Assembly: GCF_017876295.1 (NCBI RefSeq)
Contig: NZ_JAGINT010000002.1
Coordinates: forward strand, 930,001-994,000
Direction: 5' to 3'
Length of the DNA: 64,000 nt
Source: Kribbella aluminosa
Lineage (GTDB): Bacteria > Actinomycetota > Actinomycetes > Propionibacteriales > Kribbellaceae
Part shown: piece by piece, positions 1 to 11,100 of the stretch
Position numbering within the stretch: position 1 is the first letter of the stretch
How the letters are laid out: every line of letters begins with the position of its first letter
The notes under the pieces: model-generated
Told to the model about the DNA's origin: nothing
The model's input: the letters and a program-made list of their open reading frames with translations, nothing else
Databases searched by the model: none
Translations under genes and position numbers: made by a program

Positions 1-3000
1 ACTACAACCGGCCGCCGCGGCTCGCACCGCATCTGGACGACGAGAAGGTCCGGCTGCCGCCGCCGCCCGCGCCACCGCAGAAGCGCCCGTTCCCGTGGCC
101 GGTCGTGCTCGCCCCGGTGGTCCTCGGTCTGGTCATGGTCGGCCTCTTCAACTCGTACTACTTCCTGGTCTTCACGCTGCTCAGCCCGCTGATGATGGGG
201 ATGAACTTCTTCACCAGCCGGAAGACCAACCGGGCCGACCACATCGAGGCCCGGCGCAAGTACTTCGCCCGCAAGGCCGCGCTCGAGGAGGAGATCTCCA
301 CCGCGGTCACCCGGGAACGCCTGATCCGCAACCTGACCGCGCCGGACCCGGTGCGGATCGCCCAGCTCGCGACCCGCCCGGGCACCAGGCTGTGGGAACG
401 CCGTCGCAGCGACCCGGACTACCTGCTGCTGCGCGTCGGTACCGCCGACCAGCCGTCGCTGAAGGAGCTCGACGACCAGGGCCGGGAGGAGAACCACCGC
501 ACGATCCGCTGGACGATCCCGGACGCGCCGATCTGCATCCCGCTGCGCGGGCACGGCGTCGTCGGGATCGCCGGGGCACCCCTGACCACGCGGGCGCTGG
601 CCCGCTGGCTGACGATCCAGGCCGCCGTACTGCATTCGCCGCAGGCGCTGCGGATCGTCGTCCTGGCCGAGGCGGACAACGCGCAGGACTGGGACTGGGT
701 CCGGTGGCTGCCGCACCTGCGGCCGGACAAAGCGCCCGCCGCGGTCCTGATCGCGAACGACGACGCGACCACTGCGGCGCGGATCGGCGAACTGGTGTCG
801 CAGGTGCAGGGCCGGCATCGGAAGGCGACGGCCTCGAGTACGCCGGAGCCGATCGACACCGAGATCGTGGTGATCGCGGACGGATCTCGGCGGCTGCGCG
901 ACGTACCGGGATTCGTACAGGTCCTGACCGACGGACCCGCGGTCGGGGTGTATGCGGTCTGCCTGGACAAGGACGAGCGGCTGCTGCCGCAGGAGTGCAG
1001 CGCGGTGGTCGCGGCCGGCGAGGAGACGCTGACGGTACGTCGGCCCGGGCTGCCCGATCAGCGGGCCGTTCGTGCGGACCTCGTGTCGCCGGAGTGGTGC
1101 GAACAGATTGCCCGCGCGCTGGCGCCGGTCCGCGACATCAGCCCGGACCACGACGCGGGCCTGCCGAAGCTGGTGAAGCTGCTCGACGAGCTGGAGCTGG
1201 AGCCGCCGACGCCGGAGGCGCTAGTGACGCGCTGGACCCGTCGCCCGGCGAGTACGTCGTTCGTGCTCGGCACCGACTTCGACGGGAAGTTCGTCGTCGA
1301 TCTGGTGGCCGACGGCCCCCATGGCCTGATCGCCGGTACGACGGGTTCCGGCAAGTCGGAGCTGTTGCAGACGCTGGTGGCGTCGCTGGCGGTCGCGAAC
1401 CGGCCGGACGAGCTGACGTTCGTACTCGTCGACTACAAGGGCGGCAGCGCGTTCAAGGAATGCGCCGGGCTGCCGCACACGCTCGGCATGGTGACGGACC
1501 TGGATGCGCACCTGGTCGAGCGGGTACTGGAGTCGCTGGACGCCGAGCTGCGTCGCCGCGAGCGGATCCTGGCGAACGCCGACGCGAAGGACCTCCCGGA
1601 CTACCAGGCGAAGCGGGCGGTCGATCCGGAGCTGGCGCGGTTGCCACGGCTGCTGCTGGTGATCGACGAGTTCGCCGCGATGGTGCGGGAGATCCCGGAC
1701 TTCGTCCCGGGCCTGATCGGGATCGCGCAACGCGGCCGTTCGTTGGGCATCCACCTGATCCTTGCGACCCAGCGACCGGCCGGGGTGGTGACCGCGGACA
1801 TCCGCGCGAACACGAACCTGCGGATCGCGCTCCGGGTCACCGACCAGTCCGAGAGCCAGGACGTCGTGGACGTCAACGAGGCGGCGTCGATCAGTACGGG
1901 GATCCCGGGCCGGGCGCTGATCCGGCGCGGCCCACGGCTGGCCGACCTGTTCCAGACCGCCTGGGTCGGCGCGGAGCGCGTCGACGACGCGGAGCCGGCC
2001 GGCCCGGTCGATCCGAAGGGCGTGCAGGTCACCGAGCTGCCGTGGTCCGACCTCGGGCGTGCGGTCGACCGGGACGCCGTACCGGAACCCGAGGACGACG
2101 CGGCGAACGGGCTCGCGGCGACGGATCTGCAGGTGCTGGTCGAGGCGATCCGTGCGGCCGCGGGCGAGTTGCCGGACTTCGTCGTACCGCCGAAGCCGTG
2201 GCAGCCGGCGCTGGAGCCGCAGATCCTGCTCGAGGCGCTGCCGGAGACCGAGCGCCAGATGTTCGTACCGTACGCACTGGAGGACATCCCGGCGCTGCAG
2301 CAGCGGCGGGTGGCCGGGATCGACTTCGAGACGTTCGGGCACCTGTACGTGATCGGAGCGCCGCGGTCCGGAAGGACCCAGGCGCTGCGGACGATGGCCG
2401 GGTCGGCGGCGAAGCATCTCAGCGTCGCGGACGTACACATCTACGGCATCGACGCGGCCGGAGGTGGGCTCGCGCCGCTGGAGACGCTGCCGCACTGCGG
2501 CGCGATCGTCTCGCGCCACGACATGGAACGGATGGCGCGGCTGCTGCGGAAGCTCAACCAGGAACTGAGCGAACGGCAGGAGCTGGCCGGGAAGCACAAC
2601 GCGACCGGCCTGAACGAGCTTCGCAAGGTACTGCCGAGGTCGGAGCGTCCGGCGCATGTGCTGGTCTTCATCGACGGCTGGGACGCGCTGTCGGTGCTGC
2701 TCGACGACCATGACCACGGCCAGCTGCTGCAGGACGTGATGCGGTTGCTGCGCGAGGGTGGCGGGCTCGGGATCCATCTGATCGCCACGTCCGAGCGCTC
2801 GCTGCTCGGTGGCCGGCTGGCCTCGCACAACGACCACAAGCTGCTGCTCCGGCAGGCGGACCGCACGGACTACCAGGCCGCGGGCCTGCGGCTGGCGAAG
2901 GTTCCGTCGATGGTGATGCCGGGCCGGGGCTGGCACGTACTGACCGCGACCGAGACGCAGGTCGCCGTACTCGCGGCCGGTGGTGGATCCGAGCAGGTGG

Positions 3001-3779
3001 ACGCGATCAAGGCGATCGCGGCCGGGGCCGTCCAACGAGACGCCAAGGTGCCGGCCGCCCGGCGGCCGTTCAAGGTCGCGGAACTGCCGTCGTCGGTGGA
3101 GTTCGCGCAGGCCTTCGAACGGGTACCGGCGACGGACCGGCGGCCGCAGTGGGGCCTGATCGGCCTCGGCGGCGACGAGGGCGGTGCGATCGGCGTCGAC
3201 CTGGCCGGCGTCGGTTCGTCGTACGCCGTCCTCGGACCGCCCGGCTCCGGCCGCAGCAACGCGCTGTCCTGCCTGGCGGTGTCGCTGCTGGCCGGCGGGT
3301 CGTCGTTGATCGTGATCACGCCCCGCGAGTCCCCGCTGCGGATGCTTGCGCGGCACCCGAACGTCGTACTGATGAGCCAGGCGGACCCGGCCGAGGACGT
3401 ACTGCGGAGCACGCTCGACCAGGTCCCCGGACCGAAGGTGGTCGTGATCGACGACGCGGACCTGGTGATGACGGCGGCCGCGGACAAGGTGCTGAAGGAC
3501 ATCGTGGTGTCCGGCCGTGACCACGGTACGGCGGTGGTCTTCGGCGCCACGACGGACGGCTTCCAGTCCGGCATGAGCGGCTGGGCGTCGGCCGCCCGCC
3601 GGGCCCGTCGCGGGTTGTTGCTCGAGGCCCGTTCGCTCTCCGAGGGCGACCTGATCGGTGTCCGGGTCGGCCCGAACATCATCCGCGCCACCCCACGCCC
3701 TGGCCGCGCCTGGACCACCGGTCCGGCGTCGCAGCCGCTGGCGGTGCAGGTCCCGCTGACCGTCCTGCTTCCGGCCTGA
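1..3779 (+). CDS. eccC: EccC-type type VII (ESX) secretion ATPase, 5' partial
   Basis: This is the membrane-anchored FtsK/SpoIIIE-family motor of an ESX type VII secretion system, which recruits WXG100-type substrates at the inner membrane. The frame is open from base 3, so the start lies outside the window; 1258 residues are visible. The visible N-terminus has the EccC-like YNRPPRL motif and two membrane spans (nt 95-215). Three ATPase modules follow. The first has a full Walker A (GTTGSGKSE, visible residue about 445) and Walker B (LLLVIDEF, nt 1648-1680). The second (GAPRSGRTQ, nt 2355) and third (GPPGSGRSN, nt 3231) have Arg in place of the P-loop Lys, which is usual for EccC modules 2 and 3. 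All modules lie in one chain. No other ecc gene is visible, so the rest of the system should lie upstream. Confidence 0.95.
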   Translation, partial: YNRPPRLAPHLDDEKVRLPPPPAPPQKRPFPWPVVLAPVVLGLVMVGLFNSYYFLVFTLLSPLMMGMNFFTSRKTNRADHIEARRKYFARKAALEEEISTAVTRERLIRNLTAPDPVRIAQLATRPGTRLWERRRSDPDYLLLRVGTADQPSLKELDDQGREENHRTIRWTIPDAPICIPLRGHGVVGIAGAPLTTRALARWLTIQAAVLHSPQALRIVVLAEADNAQDWDWVRWLPHLRPDKAPAAVLIANDDATTAARIGELVSQVQGRHRKATASSTPEPIDTEIVVIADGSRRLRDVPGFVQVLTDGPAVGVYAVCLDKDERLLPQECSAVVAAGEETLTVRRPGLPDQRAVRADLVSPEWCEQIARALAPVRDISPDHDAGLPKLVKLLDELELEPPTPEALVTRWTRRPASTSFVLGTDFDGKFVVDLVADGPHGLIAGTTGSGKSELLQTLVASLAVANRPDELTFVLVDYKGGSAFKECAGLPHTLGMVTDLDAHLVERVLESLDAELRRRERILANADAKDLPDYQAKRAVDPELARLPRLLLVIDEFAAMVREIPDFVPGLIGIAQRGRSLGIHLILATQRPAGVVTADIRANTNLRIALRVTDQSESQDVVDVNEAASISTGIPGRALIRRGPRLADLFQTAWVGAERVDDAEPAGPVDPKGVQVTELPWSDLGRAVDRDAVPEPEDDAANGLAATDLQVLVEAIRAAAGELPDFVVPPKPWQPALEPQILLEALPETERQMFVPYALEDIPALQQRRVAGIDFETFGHLYVIGAPRSGRTQALRTMAGSAAKHLSVADVHIYGIDAAGGGLAPLETLPHCGAIVSRHDMERMARLLRKLNQELSERQELAGKHNATGLNELRKVLPRSERPAHVLVFIDGWDALSVLLDDHDHGQLLQDVMRLLREGGGLGIHLIATSERSLLGGRLASHNDHKLLLRQADRTDYQAAGLRLAKVPSMVMPGRGWHVLTATETQVAVLAAGGGSEQVDAIKAIAAGAVQRDAKVPAARRPFKVAELPSSVEFAQAFERVPATDRRPQWGLIGLGGDEGGAIGVDLAGVGSSYAVLGPPGSGRSNALSCLAVSLLAGGSSLIVITPRESPLRMLARHPNVVLMSQADPAEDVLRSTLDQVPGPKVVVIDDADLVMTAAADKVLKDIVVSGRDHGTAVVFGATTDGFQSGMSGWASAARRARRGLLLEARSLSEGDLIGVRVGPNIIRATPRPGRAWTTGPASQPLAVQVPLTVLLPA

Positions 3780-3780
3780 C

Positions 3781-3836
3781 TTTGAGCACCCACCAACCGT
3801 TTCTCCTGCTCCGAAACGGTTGGTGGGCTCTCAAAG
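3781..3836. terminator. Bidirectional terminator between eccC and the WXG100-like gene
   Basis: An inverted repeat with arms of about 22 bases (3781-3802 and 3815-3836) differs at two positions and closes a 12-base loop. It starts just after the eccC stop and ends just before the stop of the convergent gene. One end reads TTTGAG and the other CTCAAA, so it can work in both directions. Confidence 0.8.
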
Positions 3837-3839
3837 AAG

Positions 3840-4160
3840 CTACTTCGCCTGGTTCAGGCTGTTGCTGATGCCCTGGTCGAACTCCTCGGCGTTCTTCTTG
3901 ATGCTGTTGAACATGTCCGAGAAGTCCTGGATGCCCTTGACCGCGGCCTTCAGGCTGGTGTCGAAGTTGTTGTACGTGTTCCGGATGACCTCGCTGGACT
4001 GCTTGAAGACCATGCCGTCGTCCACCAGGGTGTTCACCCGCGTGCGCAGGTTCTCGATCATCGGGGAGATCTGGTCATGGGCGTTGGTCATCAGGGTGGT
4101 GACCTCGACGATCTTGCCGTAGTCGAGGTTGATGCCGTCGTACGCCATCGCTGCGCTCAC
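3840..4160 (-). CDS. WXG100-like small ESX protein
   Basis: This 106-residue, helix-rich protein has the size and pattern of the WXG100 (EsxA/EsxB) superfamily: two helices with a turn near residues 46-50 (DDGMVF), where WxG normally sits. The canonical Trp is missing. No signal peptide or membrane span is seen, as expected for a substrate exported by the type VII machine. The start is GTG at 4160; an ATG four codons inside (4148) is an alternative. It lies head-to-tail with the next minus-strand gene, 34 bases apart, and converges on eccC. The role as ESX substrate or co-secretion partner is inferred from fold pattern and location. Confidence 0.75.
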   Translation of the reverse strand: MSAAMAYDGINLDYGKIVEVTTLMTNAHDQISPMIENLRTRVNTLVDDGMVFKQSSEVIRNTYNNFDTSLKAAVKGIQDFSDMFNSIKKNAEEFDQGISNSLNQAK

Positions 4161-4194
4161 TTTCTGGTTGGACGAAGCTGGAAATCTGTGCGGG

Positions 4195-5019
4195 TCAGGC
4201 GGACGGGGCGACGTAGCTGTCGTCCTGGGCCGGGGTGTTGGCCGCGACGCTGTCCGGCGTCTCGACCCACTCGGCCGGCGAGCCGTCCGCCTTGTTCGGG
4301 CCGCGGGTGAACTCGCTCCAGGTGCCGTCGCTGTTGGTGGTCTTCATCGTGCCGCTGCCGTCGGTCTTCAGCTGGGTGTCGTTGTGCACCGTGCTGCCGT
4401 CCGGGTAGTCGGAGTCGGTGATGATGTGGTGCCGGTCGTCGCCGTACGTCGTCACCGAGTGGTACGTCTTGCCGTCGTACGTGACCGTGGTCTCCTCGCG
4501 GGTCACGTTGCCCTTGTCGTCGACGTCGAGATGCGTGTGCACGTTGCCGCGGTCGGTGGTGATGGTCTGGTCGAGCGGTGGGTGGTCGCCGGGGTTCGTG
4601 GCACTGCAGAAGTCCGGCTGGTCCGCGACCGGTCCGGTGCACTGGTCCTTGTGGGCCTGGTAGTAGTCCCACTGCGACTTGTCCCGGTAGTAGTTCGACA
4701 GCGCGAGGTTGCTGTTGGTCGCGTTCATCCCCTGCGAGATCTCGGAGTCGAACTGCAGGAACGCCTCGCCGACCGATCCGAACGAGTTCGCGAGCTCCTT
4801 CAGGCCCTTCTCGGCCTTGGTCATCGTGCCTTCGGCGTTGTCGTGCAGGCTGGTGATCGCCGACGCGATCACGCTGCTGCCCAGGACGCTCCCGTCGTCG
4901 TACGCCAGCGTGCTGAACAGGCTGTCGTCGAGCGTCGGTTTGATGTTCGACGCGAGTTCTTCCAGGTTCGTCTTGGCGTCGTTGAGCAGGTTGTAGTCCA
5001 TCTTGAGTCGATCCGGCAC
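4195..5019 (-). CDS. Putative ESX-secreted protein with WXG100-like head and Asp/Thr-rich tail
   Basis: This 274-residue protein has two parts. Residues 1-110 are predicted helical and resemble WXG100/ESX substrate domains (MDYNLLNDAKTNL, then FGSVGEAFLQFDSEI). Residues 140-274 are Asp/Thr/Gly-rich with short beta-type repeats (DDKGNVTREET, YDGKTYHSVTTYGDD, SDGTWSEFTRG), similar in style to the repeats of the giant protein next door. There is no signal peptide. The start follows a good AGGAGGGG-type site (complement of 5022-5030). It is divergent from the giant gene and likely shares its control region. The exact function is unknown. Confidence 0.7.
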   Translation of the reverse strand: MPDRLKMDYNLLNDAKTNLEELASNIKPTLDDSLFSTLAYDDGSVLGSSVIASAITSLHDNAEGTMTKAEKGLKELANSFGSVGEAFLQFDSEISQGMNATNSNLALSNYYRDKSQWDYYQAHKDQCTGPVADQPDFCSATNPGDHPPLDQTITTDRGNVHTHLDVDDKGNVTREETTVTYDGKTYHSVTTYGDDRHHIITDSDYPDGSTVHNDTQLKTDGSGTMKTTNSDGTWSEFTRGPNKADGSPAEWVETPDSVAANTPAQDDSYVAPSA

Positions 5020-5046
5020 AACCCCTCCTCGGCGTCGGTTGGTTTC

Positions 5047-5122
5047 GTACTGACCACGCCGCAGTACGGCTCCGGGTTCATTTCGATCTGAACCCGGGCG
5101 GGTGCTCCGGCGTGGTCAGTAC
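5047..5122. promoter_or_regulatory. Nested perfect palindrome in the divergent ESX promoter
   Basis: The outer arms are 15 bases and perfect (5047-5061, GTACTGACCACGCCG, with its complement at 5108-5122). The inner arms are 9 bases and perfect (CCGGGTTCA 5072-5080 with TGAACCCGG 5089-5097). The element lies between the divergent starts at 5019 and 5154. It could be an operator or form stem-loops in the 5' leaders of both transcripts. Confidence 0.6.
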
Positions 5123-5153
5123 GGAGGCACCGGATCAAGCTGGGAGGGGACGC

Positions 5154-8100
5154 ATGCCACGGCCGAGCGACTGGGACGCCATCGGGCTCGGCGGTGACCC
5201 GACGCCCGGCGATCCGGACCAGATCGGTCAGCTGGCCGAGGTACTGCAGAAGCTCGGCGGCAAGGCGCGGGAGATCTTCACCGCGATCGAGTCCGTGATG
5301 AACACCAACAACGACAGCGTGTTCGTCGGCCAGACGGCGGACGCGCTGCGCGGCAAGGTGGACAAGCGGTTACGCGGGCACGTCGAGGACGTGGCGAACG
5401 CGTTCGAGACCTCGGCGCAGGCGCTCCGGGACTGGCGCGGCGTGGTCGAGGAACAGCAGCGCAAGGCCGACGCGGCGCTGTCCGCCGGCCGCGGGCTGGC
5501 CGCGGACGACCCGGACCGCGACACCCAGAAGGGCATCGCCGAGCAGGCCGGCCGGGACCAGTCGGACGCGGCCTCGACGTACGCGGGGAAGATCAACGGG
5601 GTCTCGGACATCTCGCTGCCGATCTCCGCGTGCGAGGCGTTCTGGGAGGCGTTCAAGTGGCTGGCGATCATCCTGATCATCCCGGCGCTGATCTTCGGCG
5701 GCCCGATCGCGTTGCTCGCGCTCGGCGTCAACCTGGCGCTGTTCATCAAGACGATCGTCGACGTCGCCAACGGTGACGCCACCTTCCTGGACCTGTTCCT
5801 GGCCGGCCTCGGGCTGATCGCGCCGACCACCAAGGCGCTGCCGATCTTCAGCATCCTGAAGGGGATCGCGAAGGGCATCGGGGCCGGCGTCAAGGGCATC
5901 GTGAACACCTTCAAGACCGTGTTCAGCAAGGACTTCCTGTTCAACGGCCTGATCGCCGGGCTGAAGGCGATGCCGGTGCTGGCCACGATCGCGATCAAGG
6001 AGACCGGGCTGTTCGTGGTGTCGAACATCCGGAACTTCGCGATCACCACCGGCAACTTCGTCGGCAACTTCGACAAGCTCGCGGTGAACGCGTTCACCGC
6101 CTTCAAGACCGGGATCACCACGTTCCGGCCGGGCGCGATCCTGACCGGCTTCAAGTCGGCGTGGAACGGCGTGGTCGGCTCGAAGTTCGGGCAGTTCGTC
6201 AGCGCGCACTTCGGCGGGCTGCAGTGGACCCGGATGATCCTGCCGGTCGCGGCGGACGAGATCCGGGCGTTCAAGGCGCTCGGGATGAGCGACTTCAAGG
6301 CGTTCACCCAGGCGCTGAAGGTCGGGCTGGTCGGCCGCGGCGTGTTCGCCCAGCACATCTTCGGGCTGCCCACGGTGAGCGCGATCGGCCGCGGTATCGG
6401 GGCGATCCCGATCGAGACCGGCGGCGTCGGGAAGACCAGCTTCCTGCAGCAGCTGGTCAAGCCGGACCTCCGGATCCCCTCGGTGCACATCAACAGCATC
6501 GGCCTGGCGACCACGGACGGGTTCAAAGGCGGTCAGGTCTTCACAGCGATCGACGAGCTGCACCTGGCGCCGATGCAGAACATTGGCAGCACCAACATCG
6601 GGGTCAGTGTGCACACGCCGACCTCGGTCACCACCGGCGGCGTCCACATCCCGGCCACCGCCGGTACGCCGAGCACCGTCAACGTGCTCACCAACATCCC
6701 GTCGCCGCACATCGGCACCCCGTCGGTGAACGGCTCCAACGGCATCAACGGCCTGGTCAACGGGCTGCACGAGGGCCAGATCGGTACGCCGGTGCTCAAC
6801 GGTGTGAACCACGCCATCCCGACGCCGGTGAACGGGTCCACGATCGGGCACCTGAACGGCACCCATGTCGCGCAGCCGGTGAACGTGAACGTCGGTTCGC
6901 TGCACATCGCCTCGCCGGGCTCGACGAGTATCAGCGACCTGGTCGGCTCCGGGCTCCGGAACAACCCGCCGACGATCTCGTCGCACTTCGCGAACACGAT
7001 CGGCGAAGGCACCTCGCACGGCTTCCAGGCGAACCACATCCGGCTGTCGATCGACGAGATCGTGAACCTGCCGACGCCGTCCGCACACGGCAGCACGCAC
7101 GCGGTCAGCCCGCCCACCGTGGACCGGGTGAATGCCGCGCTGGACCTGCTCACCGGCGGTCCGGCGAGCCTCAAGGTCGGTACGCAGGGCAACCTGCACG
7201 TCGACACCCCGACGGTCGGCGGCATCCAGAACGTCGCCCCGCCGCCCGCGGCTCACGTCCAGCCCGTCGGCGTTCCGAAGTCCGACGTACCGATTCAGAC
7301 CGCCACGAACGTCAACGGTCACTCCTTCACCCCGGGGAGGACGGAGATCCCGCTGCACGGGTTGCCCGATCATCCCGGGGTCGTGGTGAAGGTGGAGCGG
7401 TTCGAGGGCGGCGTCACCCAGTTCAACCTGCACGGCGGCGGGCCGAACGGGCGGCTGGACCCGCTCGGAGGCGGCCACGTCCGGTTCACCGACACCTCGT
7501 CCGGCGTCACCACCCGGTTCGACAGCAACGGGATCGTCGTGGACCACGGCGTACGGCTGACCAAGGCCGACGGGATGCCGCGGATCGACGACCGGGTGCT
7601 GATCAAGCAGCCGGACGGCCAGTTCCACGTCACCAGCCTGGACGGGAAGGTCGTCCCGGAACACCTCACCGTGCGGCAGCTCGACACCGGCGGCGTGCAG
7701 ATCCACGGCAAGGACGGCACCAGCTGGCACTACACGGCGAACGGCAAGCTCGAAGGGCAGAACCTCACATCCTCGTGGAACGGCGACGTCGCCGGGAAGG
7801 CGGGGGTGTTCCACAAGGTCGACGACCTCGACACGGGGGCACACCTGCTGCCGGGGACCGCGAAGCCGGAGTTCGGTACGACGGTCCCGGTACGGCCGGT
7901 GGGGTTGTCGGAGTCGGCGTTCAACCGGCTGGCGACGACCTTCGACGACGCGGGGCTGCGACAGTTCCAGGGCATGGGCGACGTGGTGAGCCGGAGTACG
8001 ACCGGTGTCGACGGGCTGTCCCGGACGATTCACGTCAGCAAGCCGGGATTCGCCGACGAGCTGACGATCACGGTACTGCGGAACCCGCAGGCGGACTCGG

Positions 8101-11100
8101 TCCGGGTGATCGGGACCGCGGACGGCGTGAACACGTTCGACAAGACCTGGAGCGGGTCGCAGTTCGCGAACCTGACGGCAGACCAGTTCCACGCGCTTCC
8201 GAAACCCGCGCAGTGGGACCTGGCCGCCGGCGTCGGGAAGGGCAAGCAGCTCGATGCCGCCTGGGAGCAGGACCTGGCGGCGAAGGCGGCGGTGTTCCGG
8301 GTCGCGGGCGACACCGACGCGATCGTGAACGCGAAGATGGCGGACTTCGGACGGGTGCAGCAGGCGCAGGCGAAGGTCGACGCCGCACTCGAAGACGTCG
8401 CTGTGCACGGACTCCGGGGTGACGGGCCGTCGAGCGGGCTGTCGGTCGGCGAGCAGGTACGCCTCGACCTGCGCACCGCCCAGGCGGAGCTGTCGTCGGC
8501 CAAGACGGCCTTCGAAACGAAGTACGGCCTGCAGGTCGCCGACCTCCAGTCCCACCTCAACACCCTCACCACCCAGTCCCTCAAAGACCGCCCCCGCCTC
8601 CTCGGCGGCCACAACGGCCACACCACCCCCGACCCCCAACCCCCGATCACCCCACCCCCCGCCCCGACCCACCCAACCCCGGGCACAACCAGCCACACGG
8701 CTCCGCCGCCCCCGCCACCACCTGCCGTGGGGCACGCCGTACCGCCCCCGCCACCACCTGCCGCGGGGCACGTCGTACCGCGGCCGTCTGCCGGGGGCGG
8801 GCACACCGTGCCGGTTCGGGTGCAGCGGGTGGGGGCTCCGGAGTTTCGGAAGGAGTTCGAGTCTGCCTCGTTCGGCAGTGAGAGTGAGCTCGGTGGGTTT
8901 GTGGTCGCGATGCCGGAGGGGGCCAACCGGACGTTCGCGTTCGTCCGGGAGACGGGTAGTAACGACCCGCTGGTGATGGTCACCAAGGACATGAGCAACG
9001 GCTCGTACCACAACCCGGCCGGGCTCGAGCACGTGAACCGCGGCAACTGGCAGACCCACACCGTCGAGCTGGTCAGCTACCCGGCGAAGGTCGGCGACCA
9101 CGCCGGTATCGCCCTCCGCGACGACGCCACCCAGTTCCTCCTGGACGTCTTCAAGGGCCGCATCACCGCCCAGAACCATCACGCGATGGAGGGCGTCACC
9201 AGCCTCGACGGCCGCTTCGAGCTGGTGATCACCAACGACCGCCACCTCCTTGCCGGGGGCAACGGTATGAGCCTGGACGGCCCGGCCTCGGTGAAGATGC
9301 CGCCGACCGGCCAGCAGATCACCGTCGGAGTGAAGGCCTCGGACTTCGGCAGCACCGCCGCCCAGGATCTCCGGCTGCTGGACGACAACCCGTGGTACAA
9401 GCCCGAGTTCGGCAACGACGACGGCCTGCAGGCGGTCATGCACTCGCTCGACGACCCCGAGGGAGTCAAGAGCGCGTACACCTACCTCAAGTCGATCATC
9501 AGCTTCACCGCCCGCCAGGTGGACAAGCACGGCCTGCCGATCGGCGAGTACGGCGGCCGCCTGCCGTACCGCGGTCTGACCGACCCGGCGGTGAAGAACG
9601 ACTGGAAGGTGCTGCCCCGGACCCGGCCGAACATCGTCCTGGAGTCGCTGTCCGACGCTGACCGGCTCGCCACCCTGAAGCTGATCCGCGACCTCCCGCC
9701 GGCCGGCGACGCCGAGATCTGGAAGGAGACCCGGCTGTACCTGCTGAACGGCGGCGAGGTGGCCGGCCACGGCATCAACAACGCCACGATCGGCGGCGAG
9801 AAGGCCCTGCTCTTCGAGTTCCGGACGGTCCCGGACGGCCTGAAGCACCTGGTCCCGGCGCAGAAGATCCAGACCGCCGAGGTGACCGACATTCTGGCCG
9901 GCCTCGGCGACCGCCGCGGCCCGGTCGTCCGGCAACTGCCCGACGTCCTCAAGCGCCCGGAGAACCGCGACGACTTCGCCGCCTGGTTCACCGACCTGAA
10001 GCCGAACCTGGCCGGCCGCCCGCCCGAGAAGCTGGTCGACTTCGCCAGCGCGACGCAGCGCGCCGAGTGGCTGATGACGCACCGCCGGGAGACCTGGCAG
10101 GGCATCACCCAGGAACCGGTCGTCGTCAACATGGTGCACACCGCGCCCCCGCCCCAGCGGGTGATCACCGGGCAGGGCGGCGATCTCCGGATCGTCGGGC
10201 CGCGCGGACAGATGCAGCGGTACGGCGCCGACGGCACGCACCTCGGCCACGGCACGTTGCTGAACGACCCGTTCCGGCTGCAGCCGCACCTGTTCGCCGA
10301 GGTCGACGGCAACGGTGCGTGGCGGGCAGTCGACCTGCAGGGCACATCGTTGCCGCACGCAACAGTCGACCAGCTGCCGAACGGGCAGTTCCGGGTCGCG
10401 GACACGGCGACCGGCGACGTCCGGTGGCACGGCCAGGACGGTCTGCACCGCGGTTCGGGCTTCCAGGTCGCGGATCCCGCGCACAACGGCCGCGTGTTCG
10501 TCTACGACCGGCCGGGCCACGGACCGGTACTGGTGGACAACGCCGGCGCCCAGCTGCCCGGCACGATCACCAGGTTCGAGGGCGGCCTCCGGATCACCGA
10601 GGCGAACGGGATCGCCCGTACCTTCGACGACGCCGGGAACTACCTCGACCGGCGGATCCCGCTCGGCGGCCCGAACGCCCAGCAGATCGTGATCCACGAC
10701 GTCAACGGCCACCTCACGCTGCACGACCCAGCCGGCGCCGGCCGGACCGTCGAGCACGTCCAAGGCGGCTACCGGGTCGTTGACGGCGGCAACTATCACG
10801 TGTACGACGGCAACGGCGCGGTCCAGGCGCACGGCCACCCGGTCAACCTGCCCGGCGAGACCGGCTTCCTGGAGATCGCCGGCAACACCGCGCACCCCCT
10901 GGACGTCAACTACCAGCCGATCCAGGGCCGTACCGCCACGGTCAACGCGGCGGCCGGCGAGATCACGGTCACCCGGGCGGGCGGCCACGACGTCTTCGAC
11001 CTGCAGGGCGGCGTACTGCGGGAGGTGACCGACCTCGACGGCCACGGGCTCGGCGTCGGCGGTACGCGGGTCACCCGCGACCAGAACGGCGTGGTCACCT

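Noticed and set aside
2355..3270. Degenerate P-loops in EccC modules 2 and 3 as a sign of inactivation
   Set aside because: Loss of the Walker Lys in the later ATPase modules is normal for the EccC family.
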